Of a stretch of DNA of 64,000 nt, positions 58,884 to 64,000 are shown piece after piece; position 1 is the first letter of the stretch, and each line of letters begins with the position of its first letter. A program made the position numbers and the translations under genes. This DNA comes from Sinorhizobium fredii. GTDB lineage: Bacteria; Pseudomonadota; Alphaproteobacteria; Rhizobiales; Rhizobiaceae. Location: assembly GCF_002944405.1 (NCBI RefSeq), contig NZ_CP024307.1, forward strand, positions 1,384,501 through 1,448,500, in the 5' to 3' direction. The notes beneath the pieces are model-generated. The model had not been told where the DNA came from and ran no database searches. It saw only the letters and a program-made list of their open reading frames with translations.

Positions 58884-59314
58884 AGGATGAAGGAGGCGGC
58901 GGCCGAGTCGATGCGCTCGGCGCGTTTCCTGCGCGACACGTCCATTTCGATCAGCACCCGCTCGGCCGCGACCGTCGAAAGCCGTTCGTCCCAGAGCACG
59001 AAGGGAATATCGGTCTTCTCGCCCATATTGCGCACGAAGGCGCGCGTCGCCTGGCAGCGCGGCCCTTCCGTTCCGTCCATGTTAACCGGCAGGCCGATGA
59101 CAAAGGCGCCGACCTTTTCTTTTTCCGCGATCGCCAGCAGCGCTTGCGCATCGACGCCGAACTTGATGCGCCGAATCACCTCGCGCGGCGTTGCAAAGCG
59201 CCGTCCGAGATCGGATACGGAGAGGCCGATCGTCTTGGTGCCGAGATCGAGACCGGCGATCGCCTGATGTGGCGGCAGCCGGCCGGCGAGTTCTTCGATG
59301 GTGAGAATTGTCAT
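58826..59314 (-). CDS. ruvX: Putative pre-16S rRNA nuclease / Holliday junction resolvase YqgF
   Basis: 162-residue RNase H-like protein. The catalytic-core strand [17 protein letters not shown] (near 19-35), the [18 protein letters not shown] segment and the final acidic [12 protein letters not shown] (Asp near 137) match RuvX/YqgF. The family processes the 5' end of 16S rRNA and may resolve DNA junctions. ATG 59314 is used; the long open frame upstream to 61498 is the antisense of gatA and is not coding. Overlaps the DUF6105 gene end to end. Confidence 0.93.
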   Translation of the reverse strand: MTILTIEELAGRLPPHQAIAGLDLGTKTIGLSVSDLGRRFATPREVIRRIKFGVDAQALLAIAEKEKVGAFVIGLPVNMDGTEGPRCQATRAFVRNMGEKTDIPFVLWDERLSTVAAERVLIEMDVSRRKRAERIDSAAASFILQGALDRLASLGRADSSAG

Positions 59315-59431
59315 GGGTTTGGCCGATTCGATCTTTTCGCTTCGCTGGTCTGATCCATATGCTTGTCCGGCAGATAAATCGATGACCTTTATGGCTTGCT
59401 TCGAAGCCGCCATGATTTCAGGGAGAACGTC

Positions 59432-60136
59432 ATGAAGATCAAATGGCTGGGCCATTCCGCCTTTCACATCGAAACCGCGAGGGCGAAGATCCTGATCGAT
59501 CCGTTCTTCACCGGCAATCCGGCGTTCCGCGACAGCGAACGCCGGACGGCGACCGCCGGGCTGACCCATATCCTGCTGACGCACGGGCATGGCGACCACG
59601 TCGGCGACACGGTGGCGATCGCCAAGGAGACCGGCGCCACCGTCGTCGCCAACTTCGACCTGTGCATGTGGCTCGGACGGCATGGCATTTCGAAGATGGA
59701 GCCCGGCAATACTGGCGGCACGATCCGGCTCGGCGCCTTCTCGGCCACCTTTGTCAATGCCTTGCATTCCTCGGCGCAGATTACCGAGGATGGCGTTTCG
59801 CATTGCCTCGGCAATGCGAATGGCCTTGTCCTCCATTTTGATGACGAGCCGACGCTCTATCACATGGGAGACACGGACATTTTCTCCGACATGGCTCTGA
59901 TCCAAGAGTTGCACGAGCCGGATATCGGCATCGTGCCGATCGGCGACCGCTTCACCATGGGCGGTGCGGTGGCGGCGCTCGCCTGCCAACGCTATTTCGA
60001 ATTCAACACCGCCATTCCCTGCCACTATGGCTCGTTTCCGATCATCGATCAGACGCCGGAGACCTTCGTCACCGGCATGGACGGCACCTCGACCCTGGTC
60101 GCGACGCCCGAGGTCGGAGGCGTGGTCACCGCCTGA
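59432..60136 (+). CDS. UPF0173 metal-dependent hydrolase
   Basis: 234-residue metallo-beta-lactamase-fold hydrolase. Zinc ligands are in [12 protein letters not shown] (H51, H53, D55, H56), later [14 protein letters not shown] and the C-terminal PCHYGSFP. The start [14 protein letters not shown] is the UPF0173 hallmark. Substrate is unknown for the family. I chose ATG 59432 with GGGAG upstream over the longer frame from 59396. Confidence 0.93.
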   Translation: MKIKWLGHSAFHIETARAKILIDPFFTGNPAFRDSERRTATAGLTHILLTHGHGDHVGDTVAIAKETGATVVANFDLCMWLGRHGISKMEPGNTGGTIRLGAFSATFVNALHSSAQITEDGVSHCLGNANGLVLHFDDEPTLYHMGDTDIFSDMALIQELHEPDIGIVPIGDRFTMGGAVAALACQRYFEFNTAIPCHYGSFPIIDQTPETFVTGMDGTSTLVATPEVGGVVTA

Positions 60137-60183
60137 CGAAGGAGAGCGCGAAGCGCAGGGGCCGGCTCGCCGACGTTTGCCGC

Positions 60184-60214
60184 AGTTGCACGTTGTGCAA
60201 CTCGCCTTTATAGC
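60184..60214 (+). promoter_or_regulatory. gatCA promoter with overlapping palindrome
   Basis: TTGCAC (60186-60191) and TATAGC (60209-60214) are spaced by 17 bp, start near 60221. The sequence AGTTGCAC-GTT-GTGCAACT (60184-60202) is a perfect palindrome with 8-bp arms that covers the -35 and part of the spacer. A regulator bound there would block polymerase. Confidence 0.55.
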
Positions 60215-60244
60215 GGGGGAAACTTTGAGATACCGGAGACGACC

Positions 60245-60532
60245 ATGTCCGTTGACCTTGCCACCGTGAAGCGTGTCGCGCGCCTCGCCCGCATCGCCGT
60301 CAGTGACGAGGAAGCCGAACGGATGACCGGCGAGCTCAACGGCATCCTCGGCTTCGTCGAGCAGCTTTCCGAAGTGGACGTCGATGGCGTCGAGCCGATG
60401 ACATCGGTGACGCCTATGGAGATGAAGAAGCGGGACGACATTGTCGCCGACGGCGGCAAGGCCGCCGACATCGTGGCCAATGCGCCGAATTCGGATCGCA
60501 ACTTCTTCCTCGTTCCCAAAGTGGTCGAGTAA
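60245..60532 (+). CDS. gatC: Asp-tRNA(Asn)/Glu-tRNA(Gln) amidotransferase subunit C
   Basis: 95-residue subunit that stabilises GatA in the GatCAB complex, which converts mischarged Glu-tRNA(Gln) or Asp-tRNA(Asn). The conserved parts [19 protein letters not shown], then [15 protein letters not shown] and the C-terminal [10 protein letters not shown] are all present. GGAG lies eight bases before the ATG. It is 48 bp before gatA; gatB lies further on with its own promoter. Confidence 0.97.
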   Translation: MSVDLATVKRVARLARIAVSDEEAERMTGELNGILGFVEQLSEVDVDGVEPMTSVTPMEMKKRDDIVADGGKAADIVANAPNSDRNFFLVPKVVE

Positions 60533-60580
60533 GAGCCGCTTCCCGCCGCCCGCGTCCAGATTCGAAAGTTCGATTGCACC

Positions 60581-62062
60581 ATGACCGACCTGACCCGCCT
60601 CACGATCGCCGAAGCCCGCACCAAGCTTTCCGCAAAGGAAATCACCGCGGTCGAATTGACCGATGCCTATATCGCAGCGATCGAGGCAGCCAATGAGACG
60701 ATCAACGCCTATGTCACCGTGACGCCGGAAAAGGCGCGCGAGATGGCCAAGGCTTCCGATGCCCGTATCGCCGCCGGCAATGCCGGTGCTCTCGAAGGCA
60801 TCCCGCTCGGCATCAAGGACCTCTTCGGTACCGAAGGCGTGCACACCCAGGCCAGCAGCCACATCCTCGACGGCTTCAAGCCGCGCTATGAGTCGACCGT
60901 TACCCAGAATCTCTGGAACGATGGCGCAGTCATGCTCGGCAAGCTGAACATGGACGAGTTCGCCATGGGCTCGTCCAACGAGACCTCCTATTACGGTGCG
61001 GTCAAGAACCCGTGGCGCGCCAAGGGATCGAACATGGATCTCGTGCCTGGCGGCTCCTCCGGCGGTTCCGCGGCTGCAGTTGCGGCCCAACTCTGCGCAG
61101 GCGCGACGGCAACCGACACCGGCGGTTCCATTCGCCAGCCGGCGGCCTTCACCGGCACCGTCGGCATCAAGCCGACCTATGGCCGCTGCTCGCGCTGGGG
61201 CATCGTCGCCTTCGCCTCCTCGCTCGACCAGGCCGGTCCGATCGCCCGCGACGTGCGCGATGCGGCGATCCTTCTGAAGTCGATGGCGAGCGTCGATCCC
61301 AAGGACACGACCTCCGTCGACCTTCCGGTTCCGGACTACGAGGCGTCGATCGGCCAGTCGATTAAGGGCATGAAGATCGGCATTCCGAAGGAATACCGCG
61401 TCGACGGTATGCCCGAGGACATCGAGTCGCTCTGGCAGCAGGGCATCGCCTGGCTGAAGGAAGCCGGTGCCGAGATCGTCGATATCACGCTGCCGCATAC
61501 GAAATACGCGCTGCCCGCCTATTACATCGTTGCACCGGCCGAAGCGTCGTCCAACTTGGCGCGCTACGACGGTGTGCGCTATGGCTTGCGTGTCGACGGC
61601 AAGGACATCGTCGACATGTATGAGAAGACGCGCGCCGCCGGCTTCGGTCGCGAGGTCAAACGCCGCATCATGATCGGCACCTATGTGCTGTCGGCGGGCT
61701 ACTACGACGCCTATTATCTGCGCGCTCAGAAGGTCCGCACCCTGATTAAGCGCGACTTCGAGCTTGCTTTCCAGGCAGGCGTCGATGCGATCCTCACCCC
61801 GGCCACGCCGTCTTCAGCCTTCGGCATCGCCGATGAGGATCTCGCGTCCGATCCGGTCAAGATGTACCTGAACGACATCTTCACGGTAACGGTCAACATG
61901 GCCGGATTGCCGGGCATTGCCGTCCCCGGCGGGCTCGATCACAAGGGACTGCCGCTCGGCCTGCAATTGATCGGCAAGCCTTTCGACGAAGAAACGCTGT
62001 TCAAGACGGCCCATGTCATCGAACAGGCCGCCGGCCGCTTCACGCCGGCAAAGTGGTGGTAA
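60581..62062 (+). CDS. gatA: Asp-tRNA(Asn)/Glu-tRNA(Gln) amidotransferase subunit A
   Basis: 493-residue amidase that releases ammonia from glutamine. The Ser-cisSer-Lys catalytic triad is K79 (GIKDLF), S159 ([11 protein letters not shown]) and S183 ([11 protein letters not shown]). Full length. It follows gatC by 48 bp. Two unrelated genes (GNAT, yjhX) stand between it and gatB, unlike the contiguous gatCAB of many bacteria. Confidence 0.97.
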   Translation: MTDLTRLTIAEARTKLSAKEITAVELTDAYIAAIEAANETINAYVTVTPEKAREMAKASDARIAAGNAGALEGIPLGIKDLFGTEGVHTQASSHILDGFKPRYESTVTQNLWNDGAVMLGKLNMDEFAMGSSNETSYYGAVKNPWRAKGSNMDLVPGGSSGGSAAAVAAQLCAGATATDTGGSIRQPAAFTGTVGIKPTYGRCSRWGIVAFASSLDQAGPIARDVRDAAILLKSMASVDPKDTTSVDLPVPDYEASIGQSIKGMKIGIPKEYRVDGMPEDIESLWQQGIAWLKEAGAEIVDITLPHTKYALPAYYIVAPAEASSNLARYDGVRYGLRVDGKDIVDMYEKTRAAGFGREVKRRIMIGTYVLSAGYYDAYYLRAQKVRTLIKRDFELAFQAGVDAILTPATPSSAFGIADEDLASDPVKMYLNDIFTVTVNMAGLPGIAVPGGLDHKGLPLGLQLIGKPFDEETLFKTAHVIEQAAGRFTPAKWW

Positions 62063-62138
62063 CTGGCGCCAGCTTCCGCCGGCAATAGTCAAGCGGCGCC
62101 GGAAATGATGTAATGCAGGCGGGAAGGGGCTCTGCCGC

Positions 62139-62612
62139 ATGATCGTCATCCGTCACGCTCGCCAGAACGAGACCGGTCTCCTTGCGGCGATCGGGATCAG
62201 GGCTTGGGCAAAGGCGATTGCGGGACTGGCCGATGCCGCAGCAATGCGCGTGGCAGCTGAGCGCGCCTTTGTCGATTTCCTCGCGAAGCACTGGCTTTCC
62301 GTTCTCCTGATCGAGGAAGAGAACCGTATCTGCGGCTGGGCCGCCCGCGAGGATCTCGACAGCACGATCTCCGATCTCTGGATCGACCCCGGCGCGCAGG
62401 GAAGGAGTCTCGGCAAAGCGCTGCTGGCCGACATGGAGCAGCGCATGGTGGCTGAAGGATTTGATGTCGCAAACGCCAGGACGCATGCGCAGAACGCGTC
62501 CGCGGTCGCCTTCTTCCAAAGCGCTGGCTACCGGGTAAAGTGGCTGTCGACCGCCTATTCGCAGAAGCTCGACCGCGACATGGAATTCATCGGTCTCTCC
62601 AAGCAATTATAG
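62139..62612 (+). CDS. GNAT-family N-acetyltransferase
   Basis: 157-residue acetyltransferase. The acetyl-CoA motif A is seen as WIDPGAQGRSLGKALLADME near residues 85-104 (Q/R-x-x-G-x-G/A type, here Q-G-R-S-L-G-K), followed by NARTHAQNASAVAFFQSAGY, typical motif B. It lies 76 bp after gatA in the same direction. It is convergent with a YjhX-type toxin gene. In E. coli the TopAI toxin is neutralised by YjhQ, also a GNAT protein, so an antitoxin role is possible but unproven. Confidence 0.9.
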   Translation: MIVIRHARQNETGLLAAIGIRAWAKAIAGLADAAAMRVAAERAFVDFLAKHWLSVLLIEEENRICGWAAREDLDSTISDLWIDPGAQGRSLGKALLADMEQRMVAEGFDVANARTHAQNASAVAFFQSAGYRVKWLSTAYSQKLDRDMEFIGLSKQL

Positions 62613-62626
62613 GCGACGGCAGGAGC

Positions 62627-62657
62627 CAAACCGGACATGACTGTCATCTCCGGTTTG
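62627..62657. repeat. Near-perfect 31-bp palindrome after the GNAT gene
   Basis: The left arm CAAACCGGACATGAC and right arm GTCATCTCCGGTTTG pair at 14 of 15 positions around one central base. It lies 14 bp past the GNAT stop. There is no T run. It could be a binding site, an mRNA stabiliser or part of the mosaic element that follows. Confidence 0.55.
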
Positions 62658-62677
62658 CAACCGGATGGTTACATGCC

Positions 62678-62784
62678 TACAGCGCCTCGCGTCTTATCAG
62701 ACGCGCAAAGGCGCTGTAGCACTTTGGATTGCTGCACGTCTTTGTCCTTAAACCGAGGTCGATTTTGAGGACACAGCAGTAGGG
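62678..62784 (+). repeat. Rhizobial intergenic mosaic element (RIME/ABC-type), copy B
   Basis: It begins TACAGCGCC, has the inner hairpin CGCGTCTTATCAGACGCG, then GGCGCTGTAGCACTTTGG (pairing with the start), then GTCTTTGTCCTTAAACCG and an AGGACACAGCAG end. It aligns with the inverted copy at 27803-27907 throughout. It fills the gap up to the end of the yjhX gene. Confidence 0.75.
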
Positions 62785-62785
62785 G

Positions 62786-63040
62786 TCACCGGTTGTCGAG
62801 TTCGGAGCGGACCAAATAGAGCCCGCGTTCGGTAATGCGATAGGGCCTTCCGCACGACGACTTGATCGCCCTCTTGCGTTTCAGCTTGCGAAAGAGCTCG
62901 AGGCTGACGCCGGGATAGACCCAGCCGTCGCGTGTGAAGCAGCGGATCTCGGCGATCGTCTTGCCTTCCCGCCTGATTTCAATGCGGCCGCCCTGGGCCA
63001 AATGGTGAAGAATGCGCTGTTCGGCGCGCGAAATGTCCAT
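62786..63040 (-). CDS. YjhX/TopAI-family toxin
   Basis: 84-residue basic protein of the UPF0386/YjhX family. It begins MDISRAEQRILHHLAQGGRI and contains GWVYPGVSLELFRKLKR and RPYRITERGLYLVRSELDNR, the whole family length. E. coli YjhX (TopAI) binds topoisomerase I and inhibits it. This genome has its topA 11 kb away in the window. No antitoxin lies on the same strand; the closest gene is a convergent GNAT protein. A palindrome (63061-63076) lies 21 bp before the start and a promoter-like pair further upstream. Confidence 0.9.
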   Translation of the reverse strand: MDISRAEQRILHHLAQGGRIEIRREGKTIAEIRCFTRDGWVYPGVSLELFRKLKRKRAIKSSCGRPYRITERGLYLVRSELDNR

Positions 63041-63060
63041 GTCTTGAGTGTTCCGGAATG

Positions 63061-63076
63061 GCGTTCTTCAGAACGC
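63061..63076. promoter_or_regulatory. Palindrome upstream of yjhX, candidate operator
   Basis: GCGTTCT-TC-AGAACGC has perfect 7-bp arms around two bases. It is 21 bp before the yjhX start, inside the predicted leader. It could be an operator for autoregulation or an mRNA hairpin that hides the start. Confidence 0.4.
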
Positions 63077-63212
63077 AGGAAAACGGTCCGCCGATCGTGA
63101 GATGGGTGGGGTTCGCGTTTCCGGCCCGTGCGCGCAGTTCGTGATGAATGCGGGCAGGGCCCTTACCGGGACTCAGACTGAAGGAACATAAAGACTCCGT
63201 TCGGACAGGTAT

Positions 63213-63241
63213 CTTCTAAAAGACGACCGCAATAACGTCAA
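63213..63241 (-). promoter_or_regulatory. Candidate promoter of yjhX
   Basis: On the minus strand TTGACG (63241-63236, preceded by C as in rhizobial CTTGAC) and TAGAAG (63218-63213) are spaced by 17 bp. Start would be near 63206, leaving a leader of about 165 nt. Confidence 0.45.
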
Positions 63242-63311
63242 GGTTGCAAGGACCGGCGGCGTTGAGATCAGTGCGGGCGGGTGCGCTTGGCCGTAGCGCG
63301 CCTCACAAGCC

Positions 63312-63340
63312 TTGCACCGCTGAACCAATTGCTCTACCGA
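63312..63340 (+). promoter_or_regulatory. gatB: Candidate promoter of gatB
   Basis: TTGCAC (63312-63317) and TACCGA (63335-63340) are spaced by 17 bp. The -35 is the same as in the gatCA promoter. Start would be near 63347, 31 bp before gatB. Confidence 0.45.
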
Positions 63341-63377
63341 GAAACGTCAAAATTCAGGCTTCAAAGAAGAGCATGAG

Positions 63378-64000
63378 ATGAGCATCGTCGACGTCCGCAC
63401 TCCCGATCCGAAACGCTTCATCCCCGGCGCCACCGGCGACTGGGAGGTCATCATCGGCATGGAGGTTCATGCTCAGGTGCTGAGCAATTCGAAGCTGTTC
63501 TCCGGAGCGTCGACCGAGTTCGGAAGCGCGCCCAATGCCAATGTCTCGCTCGTCGATGCGGCCATGCCCGGCATGCTGCCGGTGATCAACGAGGAATGCG
63601 TCAAGCAGGCCGTACGCACCGGACTTGGGCTGAAAGCCAAGATCAACCACCGCTCGATCTTCGACCGGAAGAACTATTTCTATCCGGACCTGCCGCAGGG
63701 CTACCAGATCTCGCAGTACAAGGATCCGATCGTCGGCGAAGGCAAGATCACGATTTCGATCGGTCCGGACCGCCAAGGCCAGTTCGAGGATGTCGAGATC
63801 GGCATCGAGCGCTTGCACCTGGAACAGGATGCCGGAAAGTCGATGCACGACCAGCATCCCTCCATGTCCTATGTCGATCTCAACCGCTCCGGCGTGGCGC
63901 TGATGGAGATCGTCTCGAAGCCGGACCTGCGCTCGTCGGACGAGGCCAAGGCCTATCTCACCAAGCTGCGCTCGATCGTGCGCTATCTCGGCACCTGTGA
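63378..64000 (+). CDS. gatB: Asp-tRNA(Asn)/Glu-tRNA(Gln) amidotransferase subunit B (partial)
   Basis: The first 207 codons of GatB; the 3' part lies beyond the window. The subunit binds tRNA and activates the misacylated amino acid with ATP. The family motifs [19 protein letters not shown], then [11 protein letters not shown] and [11 protein letters not shown], and [13 protein letters not shown] are visible. ATG 63378 has AAGAAGAG before it; a nearby ATG at 63373 is in another frame. Has its own promoter, apart from gatCA. Confidence 0.97.
   Translation, partial: MSIVDVRTPDPKRFIPGATGDWEVIIGMEVHAQVLSNSKLFSGASTEFGSAPNANVSLVDAAMPGMLPVINEECVKQAVRTGLGLKAKINHRSIFDRKNYFYPDLPQGYQISQYKDPIVGEGKITISIGPDRQGQFEDVEIGIERLHLEQDAGKSMHDQHPSMSYVDLNRSGVALMEIVSKPDLRSSDEAKAYLTKLRSIVRYLGTC

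Larger units (their letters stand above)
63041..63377. other. Divergent intergenic region between yjhX and gatB
   Basis: This 337-bp gap contains a palindrome (63061-63076), a minus-strand promoter candidate (63213-63241) for yjhX and a plus-strand promoter candidate (63312-63340) for gatB. The rest shows no open frame with a ribosome binding site. Confidence 0.5.

Noticed and set aside
63305..63350. tRNA-like string (GGTAGAGC...GGTTCA on the minus strand) before gatB
   Set aside because: No acceptor, anticodon or T arm can be formed; the stretch fits the gatB promoter instead.

Overview
The window reads as a stretch of the main chromosome of a fast-growing rhizobium, most like Sinorhizobium/Ensifer. 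This rests on the high-GC coding style, the gene order nuoA-N / birA-rnj / proS / lol / dnaE / dinB / divK-pleD-rpmG, the 14-gene complex I operon with two extra genes, and two copies of a rhizobial-type intergenic mosaic repeat. The assignment is from memory of gene families and order, not from a search. There is no sign of a prophage, insertion sequence, CRISPR array or plasmid functions.

Layout. 1-8 kb: the 5' part of a MarR-type regulator, a methyl-accepting chemotaxis protein, an SbcD/YhaO-like nuclease with its YhaN/SbcC-like partner ATPase, and a small cupin. 7.9-8.6 kb: tRNA-Val(TAC) on the minus strand and two identical tRNA-Asp(GTC) genes. 8.9-24.7 kb: the complete complex I operon nuoABCD-orf84-EF-orf230-GHIJKLMN. 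24.7-28.2 kb: birA (biotin ligase), rnj (RNase J), methylmalonyl-CoA epimerase and a DUF1467 membrane protein. 28.9-32.2 kb: proS and the Lol lipoprotein-release genes. 32.3-40.1 kb: a DNA replication and damage neighbourhood with a DUF5680 gene, a 28-codon membrane peptide, dnaE, an L,D-transpeptidase, dinB and a frameshifted acetyltransferase. 40.2-46.2 kb: a HAD-like hydrolase, DUF3572, the cell-cycle pair divK-pleD, rpmG, an MFS transporter, a Nudix hydrolase and DUF983. 46.2-55.4 kb, all minus strand: rnr, topA, dprA, plsY, pyrC' and pyrB. 55.6-64 kb: an AidB-like acyl-CoA dehydrogenase, an AEC transporter, two small membrane proteins, ruvX, a UPF0173 hydrolase, gatCA, a GNAT acetyltransferase, a YjhX/TopAI-type toxin and the start of gatB.

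Most interesting signal. The alphaproteobacterial LexA box (GTTC-N7-GTTC, or GAAC-N7-GAAC on the other strand) occurs in three intergenic places. One lies at the predicted transcription start of dinB, which is expected. One lies upstream of the DUF5680 gene. The third is a triple GAAC array with exact 11-bp spacing, about 22 bp upstream of a 28-amino-acid single-pass membrane peptide with a good ribosome binding site. That arrangement resembles SOS-induced membrane peptides that stop cell division, such as Caulobacter SidA, and may be an undescribed SOS checkpoint peptide next to dnaE.

Other points worth a second look: DprA lacks a block of about 22 residues from its Rossmann-like core; the dihydroorotase next to pyrB has lost its metal ligands and is probably a structural PyrC'; a YjhX-type toxin sits convergent to a GNAT protein, the same two families as E. 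coli topAI-yjhQ; two structured intergenic segments may encode small RNAs; and several promoters carry palindromes that look like operators.
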